The translations under genes were made by a program, and so were the position numbers. Shown one piece after another: positions 1 through 5,186 of a stretch of DNA of 7,206 nt. This DNA comes from Planctomycetaceae bacterium UBA969 (GTDB taxonomy: Bacteria > Planctomycetota > Planctomycetia > Gemmatales > Gemmataceae): assembly GCA_002303765.1 (NCBI GenBank), contig DBCB01000183.1, forward strand, positions 1,383-8,588, read 5' to 3'. Below the pieces are notes generated by a model. It saw only the letters and a list, made by a program, of their open reading frames with translations. It did not search any database and was not told the origin of the DNA. Positions within the stretch are counted from its first letter, which is position 1, and every line of letters starts with the position of its first letter.

Positions 1-502
1 TTTTCAAAGTTCTTTTCATCTTTCGCTCGCGCTACTTGTTCGCTATCGGTCACCAAAGAGTATTTAGCCTTGCGGGATGGTCCCCGCAGATTCAGACCGG
101 ATTCCACGTGGCCGGCCCTACTCAGGTGTCAAACAAACTGTCTCTACCTTTTACCTACGGGACTTTCACCGTCTATGGTGCGACATTCCAGACGCTTTGG
201 TTAGGTATACTCAGTCTTAAGTCTGATCCTACAACCCCAACTAGAAATTCCAGTTGGTTTAGGCTGTTCCGCTTTCGCTCGCCGCTACTTACGGAATCGA
301 TTTTTCTTTCTTTTCCTTCGGGTACTGAGATGTTTCAGTTCTCCGAGTTTGCCGCATACACCTATGTATTCAGTGTAAGCTCATTCAGGTACCCCGGTCT
401 CAACGCTTGTTTAACAGCTCCACCGGGATTATCGCAGTTTTCCGCGCCCTTCATCGTCTTTTGGTGCCAAGACATCCCCCACATGCCCTTAGTAATTTGG
501 AC
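1..502 (-). rRNA. rrl: 23S ribosomal RNA, 5' part (domain I), continues off the left edge
   Basis: Read on the minus strand, this stretch follows the 5' portion of bacterial 23S rRNA in order. ACTAAGGGCATGTGGGGGATG lies near the start (493 downward), followed by GACGATGAAGG, then GAACTGAAACATCTCAGTACC, then GTAGCGGCGAGCGAAAGCGG, then AAAGCGTCTGGAA, and finally GGACCATCCCGCAAGGCTAAATACTC and GACCGATAGCGAACAAGTA near 35-90. The mature 5' end is placed at about 502 by counting back from the conserved ACTAAG, which starts near nucleotide 10 in E. coli; allow several bases of error. About 500 of the expected roughly 2,900 nucleotides are present, and the gene is cut only by the window edge. No 16S gene or tRNA precedes it: the next gene upstream is malQ, so the gene is unlinked from 16S. 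Long open frames crossing it are by-products of rRNA sequence and are not genes. Confidence 0.96.
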
Positions 503-573
503 GCATCGATCCCATCTTCTCCTCTTCATGTTTCCACAAATTGAAAAAAAACAAAAATCGACTTCCAGATTAC

Positions 574-605
574 GATTAATACTTCCCGCTAAGAAAATAT
601 TAATC
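574..605 (-). other. AT-rich 13-bp hairpin in the 23S leader
   Basis: On the minus strand, GATTAATATTTTC and GGAAGTATTAATC form a 13-pair stem, with two G-U pairs in the RNA, closed by a six-base loop TTAGCG. It lies about 70 bases before the mature 23S 5' end. It could be a leader folding element or an RNase III-type processing site; the usual long 23S processing stem pairs 5' with 3' flanks, and the 3' flank is outside the window. The two wobble pairs are good only in minus-strand RNA, which fits a role in the rRNA transcript. Confidence 0.5.
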
Positions 606-728
606 AAATGTAACGATCCTTAAGTTCTCTCTATTCTAAAGGCTCTCGCAAAGTTCACTTTCAACAACTCGACTTAGATTACTCTAATTTGTTGTTTGAT
701 CTTGCGATGCAACTTCTTACCGCTGCCT

Positions 729-742
729 AATTGTCAAAGACC
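729..742 (-). promoter_or_regulatory. boxA-like rRNA antitermination sequence
   Basis: Minus-strand GTCTTTGACAATT closely resembles the E. coli rrn boxA core CTCTTTAACAATT, which is bound by NusB-NusE (S10) in the antitermination complex on rRNA transcripts. It sits about 230 bases before the mature 23S end and immediately after a hairpin, in the boxB-boxA order. It contains a perfect TTGACA, but no matching -10 element lies 16-19 bases downstream, so the boxA reading is preferred to a promoter -35. Confidence 0.6.
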
Positions 743-743
743 G

Positions 744-766
744 AAAAAGCTCCCATTGGAAGCTCT
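744..766 (-). promoter_or_regulatory. boxB-like hairpin with T-run, or terminator after malQ
   Basis: On the minus strand, AGAGCTTCC-AAT-GGGAGCTTT folds into a 9-pair stem (two G-U pairs) with a 3-base loop, and the 3' side runs into five T residues. In isolation this looks like a Rho-independent terminator lying about 125 bases after the malQ stop. Because a boxA-like sequence follows within two bases, it can equally be the boxB hairpin of an rRNA leader. Both roles are possible: it could stop malQ read-through while transcripts from an rRNA promoter pass through. Confidence 0.45.
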
Positions 767-816
767 GTGTCGTTTACTGTTTGACTGTCGTAACATTCAT
801 CCAGTACACATAATGA

Positions 817-844
817 TTTTTAGGGGTGTGGAGCTCTAAGACAA
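817..844 (-). promoter_or_regulatory. Candidate promoter for the 23S rRNA unit
   Basis: Minus-strand TTGTCT (839-844), a 16-base spacer and TAAAAA (817-822) match the housekeeping sigma consensus at 4 of 6 positions each. An A/T-rich run, AAAAATTTTCTT (about 855-866), lies upstream where an UP element would sit. Transcription would begin about 50 bases before the boxB-like hairpin. Two GAGCTC palindromes flank the -35 element. The match is imperfect and planctomycete promoters are poorly defined, so this is only the best candidate in the 50-390 bases upstream of the leader signals. Confidence 0.25.
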
Positions 845-891
845 GGGGAGCTCAAGAAAATTTTTGCTAAGGTTCAAAAAACCCCTTAAAA

Positions 892-3030
892 TCAGCTATT
901 TCTCGCTCGATTTATTTTTCCCAGGATCTTCATTAAATACGGAATACCGTCTAATTCCGCATCCCTGAACCTCGATTTATGCATCCAGTTGGGTTTCTCC
1001 TTCCAAGTTCCGGGTACATTCTGCGGTTCCCTGCAAAACCAAGCGTCTTCTAAATTCACAAGTACTGTCCCTGCATTGCTTTGTGTTAATTCATCGAAGA
1101 TGCTACCTAATACCGTTTCCATCTGTTTTTCCTGCTCTAACGCAGTAATTTCCTCGTGGTTTTCTGCACCAATCCCCTTTAATACGGTTTCACGCATAAT
1201 TTTTCGTGCAGTTTGTTCCTGTTGTGCCTCTTCTTCTGTTAAAAGTCCCATTTCCACCCTTTCTTCAATATCTTTACCTAACCAATAAGAGGCGAAAGTG
1301 GGTAAATCGTGAGTATTTATACTGGCAACCGCCCCTTCGGGAGTTTCATTAAGCACCCTGCCCTCTTTTGGGTTTATCTCGAACTGCCCTACACAAAGCC
1401 GATGCCAACCATGATTTTTCATCATCGGGCGAACCGCAGGGGGTACTGTTCCCAGATCCTCCCCAATGATTAGTGCCTTGTGTTTATGGGATTCCAAATT
1501 AAATACAGCATACATGGCTTCTGAATTGTAACGAACATAGGCACCATTCTTAGCTCCCAGCCCTTTAGGCACCCAATAAAGCCTGTGTAGCCCCATCACG
1601 TGGTCCACCCTAAGCATAGAACAATGCTTCATATGGTGGGTAAGGCAACTTCGCAGGTAAGTTAATTTGTTGTCTAAAAGTTTATCTGGCCTAAGGGGTG
1701 GGAAACCCCAGTCTTGCCCCAAGGTAAAGAAGCTATCTGGGGGTGCCCCGCCTGAAGCGCCCATTGCGAAAAGTTCCCGGTGCCGAAACACATCGTAACT
1801 ATCAGCATTCACTCCTAAGGGTAAATCCAAGTAAAGCCCCTTGGCGCCGAATTGCAAAGCCTTCTCAGAAACATTATTAATCTGCTCTTCGGCCCACCAC
1901 TGAGAAAGGATGTGATAATACCGAACCAAAGGGTCGACATCGTTATCGTTTAAGGCGCCTGCATTTAAATCCGAGGGCCAAGAATGCCAAGATGTTTTGA
2001 ATTTTTCGACATTGGCACGAAAAAGCGCAAAGTCCAAGACTTCGGGTCTTTTGGCGATATACGCATCCAACGCTGCTTTTCGTACAGGATTGGCAGTTTG
2101 CAGAAAATCTAGAACAAGTAATTCCAAAATTCGTCTTTTAAGCTTCATGACCCTTGGATAATCGACCAGATCCAGATCCCGTAAACTTTTTGCTTCGCGC
2201 TGATACTCTGGGGATTGGAACAGCTTCCTAGCATCAGGCGAATATTCGAATTCTGCAATTCTTTCGACATCCAGATAAAATTCATTCCAAAACAACCTAC
2301 TTGCAGGCGAATAAGGGCTAATTTCACAAGGTTCATCAAGAAAAGCAGAAAGCAAAGGAAGAGTGCCAACGACTTTTCCCCCCTGCTTAGCCGTCCACTC
2401 GATGAGGTTTTCAAGGTCAGTAAAGTCGCCTGCACCTAAGTTCCGATCAGATTTTGCAGCATATAAGGGAAGAAAAATGCCCCAATTTCTTTGTTGGCGC
2501 TCGAAAGTTGCGCCATGGGCCTTCTTAGGGGCAGCCAAAAGAGCGGATTGAAAGTTGCCAAAGGGGCCTTCAAGATTAAAAAGATGGCATCCCAAAGGTA
2601 TTTTTTGTGGGACTTCAATTTGGAAAGTAACAAACTCGTTACCAAAAACGGACTTCGTTGAAGATACAATCAATTCAAATGTCGAGAATTCCCAAGTTAT
2701 CTGTGTGCCATTTTCAAGATTTAAACGAGCTTTGCAAACGCCTTGAAATGTATCTTTGGGAAGCAGCAAAGGGATTTCTGCATACCCCTGCTCTGCTGAA
2801 AACCAGGAAACACTTACGGGTTCAAGTGGTTTGGAGGATTCTGCGAGCGACTTTGAATGCAAAAAATGTGGAGATTCATCCGGATGATTTATAGGTATAT
2901 CCAACTGGTTTAATATAGCGATAAATGCTTCATTAGAAGACTGAACCCACTTCCCACCTGCATCATAATAACCTTTTTCAATTCCACAATATTCCGCGAG
3001 CTTGCATAATCCTTCATGCTGATAAGCCAT
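892..3030 (-). CDS. malQ: 4-alpha-glucanotransferase (amylomaltase), GH77
   Basis: This 712-residue cytoplasmic enzyme transfers alpha-1,4-glucan segments between maltodextrin chains and releases glucose, acting in maltose/maltodextrin and glycogen metabolism. The length matches the long E. coli type (about 690) rather than the short Thermus type (about 500). Residues 1 to about 180 are the N-terminal extension, starting with a helical region and followed by beta-rich sequence. The GH77 barrel follows: WGIFLPLY (183-190), NLGAGDFTDL (197-206), ISPYSPASRLF (237-247) and GAPPDSF (428-434). The expected catalytic residues are all present: nucleophile D476 in RVDHVMG, acid/base E524 in GEDLG, and D575 in NTHDLPT. 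The C-terminus keeps NLEDAW (659-664), NVPGT (671-675) and NW. The start is secure: AAGGATC precedes ATG by six T residues and an in-frame TAA lies five codons upstream. I see no clear terminator directly after the stop codon. It is co-directional with the 23S gene and divergent from the transferase gene. Confidence 0.97.
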   Translation of the reverse strand: MAYQHEGLCKLAEYCGIEKGYYDAGGKWVQSSNEAFIAILNQLDIPINHPDESPHFLHSKSLAESSKPLEPVSVSWFSAEQGYAEIPLLLPKDTFQGVCKARLNLENGTQITWEFSTFELIVSSTKSVFGNEFVTFQIEVPQKIPLGCHLFNLEGPFGNFQSALLAAPKKAHGATFERQQRNWGIFLPLYAAKSDRNLGAGDFTDLENLIEWTAKQGGKVVGTLPLLSAFLDEPCEISPYSPASRLFWNEFYLDVERIAEFEYSPDARKLFQSPEYQREAKSLRDLDLVDYPRVMKLKRRILELLVLDFLQTANPVRKAALDAYIAKRPEVLDFALFRANVEKFKTSWHSWPSDLNAGALNDNDVDPLVRYYHILSQWWAEEQINNVSEKALQFGAKGLYLDLPLGVNADSYDVFRHRELFAMGASGGAPPDSFFTLGQDWGFPPLRPDKLLDNKLTYLRSCLTHHMKHCSMLRVDHVMGLHRLYWVPKGLGAKNGAYVRYNSEAMYAVFNLESHKHKALIIGEDLGTVPPAVRPMMKNHGWHRLCVGQFEINPKEGRVLNETPEGAVASINTHDLPTFASYWLGKDIEERVEMGLLTEEEAQQEQTARKIMRETVLKGIGAENHEEITALEQEKQMETVLGSIFDELTQSNAGTVLVNLEDAWFCREPQNVPGTWKEKPNWMHKSRFRDAELDGIPYLMKILGKINRARNS

Positions 3031-3077
3031 AAAAAAGATCCTTTAAATTATAAAATTAAACCCATTCCAACCATTTT

Positions 3078-3109
3078 GCAACCTTTCAAGCGCAAACCTT
3101 CGAGGTTGC
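3078..3109. repeat. Short inverted repeat GCAACCT / AGGTTGC
   Basis: A perfect 7-bp inverted repeat (3078-3084 and 3103-3109) is separated by 18 bases, and within it the alternative small hairpin AACCT-TCG-AGGTT (3095-3107) competes for the right arm. It lies between malQ and the start of the 17-bp inverted repeat. It may be part of an operator or the malQ 5' leader, but a repeat this short could also be chance. Confidence 0.3.
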
Positions 3110-3115
3110 TAAATG

Positions 3116-3159
3116 AATACTATTGCCTTGAAATGATTGAGGTTCAAGGCAATAGTATT
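3116..3159. repeat. Perfect 17-bp inverted repeat in the divergent malQ/bpt intergenic region
   Basis: AATACTATTGCCTTGAA (3116-3132) and its exact reverse complement TTCAAGGCAATAGTATT (3143-3159) are separated by ten bases, ATGATTGAGG. A G-U and a further pair can extend the stem at its base. The repeat ends 34 bases before the chosen ATG of the plus-strand gene. A promoter-like pair, TTGAAA (3128-3133) and TAGTAT (3153-3158), lies in the two arms with a 19-base spacer, so a protein bound to the palindrome would cover it. It could instead fold as a stable RNA or cruciform. There is no T-run after it, so it is not a standard terminator in either direction. Confidence 0.85.
3128..3158 (+). promoter_or_regulatory. 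Candidate promoter of the transferase gene, overlapping the inverted repeat
   Basis: TTGAAA (3128-3133) and TAGTAT (3153-3158) are separated by 19 bases, slightly long for a sigma-70 type promoter. They would start transcription near 3165, leaving about 29 untranslated bases that include the ribosome binding site GGAAGG. An alternative is TTGAGG (3137-3142) with TAAAAC (3160-3165) at a 17-base spacing. Either way the inverted repeat overlaps the promoter, suggesting an operator. This is inferred from consensus matching only. Confidence 0.3.
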
Positions 3160-3193
3160 TAAAACCGAGTACTGCTTTCCATGGAAGGCCAAG

Positions 3194-3904
3194 ATGCAAA
3201 TATCGTTAAATATTATAACCCCACCTGATACCTGCCATTACTTAGCAGACAAAGAAAGCATAACCGAATGCGATCTAATAATAGAAATGTCGAGTGCGGA
3301 ATACGAACAACGATTGTTGGCAGGATGGAGGCACTTTGGCAGGCAAGTATTCAGGCCCAGATGCGAAAATTGCAATGAGTGTAAATCGTTAAGAATTCCA
3401 GTAAAAGATTTTAAGCCAAACCGAAGTCAGTCCCGGAATTTCAAAGCAAATCAAGGTCGCATCACCTTAGAAATCAAAGATCCCTTCCTCTCCGATGAGA
3501 TCATGGATCTTTATGACAGATTTCATACGGAAAGATCATTTTCAAGAGATTGGCCCATCAAAGAAGATCGGGACGAGTTTTCTTTCGATAGTTCGTTTCT
3601 CGACAACCCCTTTCCGGTAGAGCAATGGATGTATCGTGAAAACGGGAAACTTTGCGGTGTGGGGTATGTGGATGCATTAAAATGTGGTTTATCTGCGATT
3701 TATTTTTTTCACGACCCAAACCTTTATTCGCATGGGTTGGGAATATGGAATGTAATGACCTTGATAAATGAGGCACAGAGAAGAGGGGTGCCTCATGTTT
3801 ACATGGGATATTATGTTAAGGGGTGCCAGTCGCTCGAGTACAAGGCTGGGTTCAAGCCAAACGAAATACTGAGCATTAAAGGAAAATGGATCCCTTACAG
3901 CTAA
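3194..3904 (+). CDS. bpt: Aminoacyl-tRNA-protein transferase, ATE/Bpt family
   Basis: This 236-residue cytosolic enzyme of the family named arginyl-tRNA-protein transferase transfers an amino acid from its tRNA to protein N-termini. Bacterial members studied (Vibrio Bpt) attach leucine to N-terminal Asp or Glu, marking proteins for ClpS/ClpAP degradation. The ATE N-terminal domain shows C14 (DTCHYL), then GWRHFGRQVFRP (44-55) and the C-x2-C-x2-C cluster C57, C60, C63. The C-terminal GNAT-like part has GVGYVDALKCGLSAIYFF (155-172), HGLGIWNV (180-187) and the signature GYYVKGCQSLEYKAGFKP (205-222). The length is normal for bacteria. An in-frame TTG at 3137 would add 19 residues, but it lies inside the loop of the inverted repeat and lacks a ribosome binding site. 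ATG 3194 has GGAAGG five bases upstream and gives the usual family N-terminus. The amino acid transferred (Leu or Arg) cannot be decided from sequence alone. Confidence 0.9.
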   Translation: MQISLNIITPPDTCHYLADKESITECDLIIEMSSAEYEQRLLAGWRHFGRQVFRPRCENCNECKSLRIPVKDFKPNRSQSRNFKANQGRITLEIKDPFLSDEIMDLYDRFHTERSFSRDWPIKEDRDEFSFDSSFLDNPFPVEQWMYRENGKLCGVGYVDALKCGLSAIYFFHDPNLYSHGLGIWNVMTLINEAQRRGVPHVYMGYYVKGCQSLEYKAGFKPNEILSIKGKWIPYS

Positions 3905-3928
3905 TTACACACGTTAAATTCAAGCTTA

Positions 3929-3943
3929 AAAACCAGAGGTTTT
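3929..3943 (+). terminator. Small hairpin after the transferase gene, possible weak terminator
   Basis: AAAACC-AGA-GGTTTT forms a 6-bp stem with a three-base loop 25 bases after the stop codon. The four T residues are part of the stem and are followed by GC rather than a longer T-run. It would therefore be a weak, possibly bidirectional terminator at best. Confidence 0.3.
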
Positions 3944-4041
3944 GCATGTAATTATCAAAATGCAATACTCTCCAAATCTTCACACCGTTTGTGCATTTAC
4001 AAGTAAAATATCATTTCTTTAGAAGATACTTTCCTTATTAC

Positions 4042-4070
4042 TTGATCTCGGTCGTTGGTAACATTAGGAT
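4042..4070 (+). promoter_or_regulatory. Candidate promoter for the ABC operon (distal)
   Basis: TTGATC (4042-4047), a 17-base spacer and TAGGAT (4065-4070) give four matches in each hexamer at ideal spacing. Transcription would start about 155 bases before the ATPase start codon. A competing proximal candidate lies at 4173-4200. Confidence 0.3.
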
Positions 4071-4172
4071 AATTTACAAGTTGACAAGGATGAAGGATTT
4101 ATAGACTTCAAAATAATGTAGGCACTCAATCAATCTGTGTTTGGGTATATTGAGAAATTTTGACAGATCTAT

Positions 4173-4200
4173 TTGCTTGAAAGTCGTATCTGTTTAAAAT
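4173..4200 (+). promoter_or_regulatory. Candidate promoter for the ABC operon (proximal)
   Basis: TTGCTT (4173-4178), a 16-base spacer and TAAAAT (4195-4200, five of six matches) would start transcription near 4207, about 25 bases before the ATPase ATG. A perfect TTGACA at 4160-4165 lies just upstream, with TCGTAT 18 bases after it as a poorer -10. The promoter is probably somewhere here, but the exact element is not decided. Confidence 0.3.
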
Positions 4201-4231
4201 TTTTCAGGAAACAAGTGCAATAGAGGTGTTC

Positions 4232-5134
4232 ATGTCTGGTGAAGTAATCGTAGAAACCCGCAAGCTTACAAAAGTGTACCGCGATTTTTGGGGCCGCCAA
4301 AAGCATACTGCTCTGCGTGCTTTAAACCTCGAAATCAAAAAAGGTGAAATATTCGGTTTGCTGGGGCCAAACGGCTCTGGAAAAACCACCACAATCAAGC
4401 TACTTTTGGGTTTGCTCTTTCCAACCGATGGCGAAGCGTTTGTGTTTGGCAACCCCGCAGCCGATGTTACAAAAAACGAACGCATTGGTTATCTGCCCGA
4501 AGAATCCTACCTGTACCGCTTCCTTAATGCCGAAGAGACATTAGATTTTTATGGCAGATTATTCAACATGGATGCCAAGACCAGAAACGATCGTTCAAAA
4601 GAATGGATCGAACGGGTTGGTTTGACATCGAACCGCAAACGCATCCTCAAAGAATATTCAAAAGGGATGAGGCAACGAATTGGCCTAGCTCAGGCAATGA
4701 TCAACGACCCAGATCTTGTGATCTTGGATGAACCGACCTCCGGTTTGGACCCCCTAGGCGCCCGCTGGATGAAAAACCTGATCGTCGAACTTCGCGATCA
4801 AGGCAAAACAGTCATCATGTGTAGCCATCGATTGGAAGATGTACAAGATATTTGCGATCGAATTGCCATTCTAAATTTAGGCGAATTGCAAGCTTATGGT
4901 AATGTAAAAGAGCTCTTGCAAGATGTTAACAGGCTTGAGCTTAGAGCGAGCGGCTTGCAAATTAATGACACATTACGCAATGAACTTACCGAAGTTCTGA
5001 CTCGTCATGGTGGAAAGCTGGATTCCCTTGGGCATCCGACCACCACCCTGGAAGATTATTTCCTTCATATTGTGGAAGAGAGCAAAGCTCATCCTGGCAG
5101 AAGGTTTTTACCTTCTGATGTCAAAACAAAATAA
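4232..5134 (+). CDS. ABC transporter ATP-binding protein (ABC-2 type exporter family)
   Basis: This 300-residue cytoplasmic ATPase powers a membrane transporter and almost certainly partners with the permease encoded next. All nucleotide-binding motifs are intact: Walker A GPNGSGKT (45-52), a Q-loop region of the GYLPEE type (86-91) in which the usual glutamine is replaced, as in many ABC-2/NatA-like ATPases, the signature SKGMRQR (143-149), Walker B with D-loop LVILDEPTSGLDP (162-174), and H-loop H199 in CSHR. The last 75 or so residues form a C-terminal extension ending in a basic stretch. Start choice: ATG 4232 has GAGG five bases upstream, while the in-frame GTG at 4226 overlaps that ribosome binding site and is rejected. 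A 52-base gap separates it from the permease with no terminator, so the two are probably co-transcribed. The direction of transport (probably export) is known for the family; the substrate is not evident. Confidence 0.95.
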   Translation: MSGEVIVETRKLTKVYRDFWGRQKHTALRALNLEIKKGEIFGLLGPNGSGKTTTIKLLLGLLFPTDGEAFVFGNPAADVTKNERIGYLPEESYLYRFLNAEETLDFYGRLFNMDAKTRNDRSKEWIERVGLTSNRKRILKEYSKGMRQRIGLAQAMINDPDLVILDEPTSGLDPLGARWMKNLIVELRDQGKTVIMCSHRLEDVQDICDRIAILNLGELQAYGNVKELLQDVNRLELRASGLQINDTLRNELTEVLTRHGGKLDSLGHPTTTLEDYFLHIVEESKAHPGRRFLPSDVKTK

Positions 5135-5165
5135 CCTCAACATTTCGCTTGGGTATAGCAAAAGG

Positions 5166-5181
5166 AAAAGCCGGAGCTTTT
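5166..5181 (+). promoter_or_regulatory. Hairpin presenting the permease ribosome binding site
   Basis: AAAAGC-CGGA-GCTTTT forms a 6-bp stem with a four-base loop ending five bases before the permease start codon. The Shine-Dalgarno core GGAG (5173-5176) lies in the loop and its last base closes the stem. Such a structure could tune permease translation relative to the ATPase. The stem is mostly A-U, so it would be weak. Confidence 0.4.
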
Positions 5182-5186
5182 GAAAC

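Larger units (their letters stand above)
503..816 (-). other. Leader (precursor) region of the 23S rRNA transcript
   Basis: This stretch between the 23S gene and malQ contains no convincing open frame and no tRNA or 5S gene that I can fold. Its contents, in the direction of transcription, are a boxB-like hairpin (744-766), a boxA-like sequence (729-742), an unstructured stretch, and a 32-base AT-rich hairpin (574-605). About 70 bases of purine-rich sequence then lead into the mature 5' end. The order boxB then boxA before an rRNA gene is the order known from E. coli rrn leaders, so this looks like a dedicated leader rather than a 16S-23S spacer. The upper limit depends on where transcription starts, which is uncertain. 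Confidence 0.6.
3905..4231. other. AT-rich intergenic region without a gene
   Basis: These 327 bases between the transferase stop and the ATPase start show no supported gene. The best open frame, 20 codons from ATG 3960, has no ribosome binding site. Contents are a small hairpin just after the transferase gene, a loose TTGCAT/ATGCAA inverted repeat (3942-3965), two copies of ATTTACAAGT (3995-4004 and 4072-4081), and several promoter-like sequences before the ABC operon. The composition is clearly more AT-rich than the flanking genes. Confidence 0.7.

Noticed and set aside
362..607. An 81-codon open frame on the minus strand
   Set aside because: It overlaps the 23S 5' end and leader, whose conservation is that of rRNA, and it has no family resemblance.
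36..623. A 195-codon open frame on the plus strand
   Set aside because: It runs antisense through the 23S rRNA gene and its leader; the underlying sequence matches conserved rRNA segments, so the frame is an artefact.
989..1288. A 99-codon open frame on the plus strand opposite malQ
   Set aside because: It lies wholly antisense to an intact, motif-complete malQ and has low-complexity Ser/Cys-rich composition typical of shadow frames. The other frames within malQ, the ATPase and the permease were dropped for the same reason.
3047..3052. Perfect TATAAT on the minus strand before malQ, as a -10 element
   Set aside because: Transcription from it would begin at about 3040, inside the malQ ribosome binding site, and no -35 lies at proper spacing. 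The surrounding DNA is simply AT-rich.
3137..3193. TTG at 3137 as start of the transferase, adding 19 residues
   Set aside because: It lies in the loop of the inverted repeat without a ribosome binding site; ATG 3194 has GGAAGG at good spacing and gives the normal family N-terminus.
3960..4022. A 20-codon open frame in the intergenic gap
   Set aside because: It has no ribosome binding site, the peptide has no recognisable feature, and the frame length is expected by chance.
4081..4086. TTGACA before the ABC operon as a promoter -35
   Set aside because: The sequence 17 bases downstream is GACTTC, with no acceptable -10 at 16-18 bases; better pairs exist at 4042-4070 and 4173-4200.
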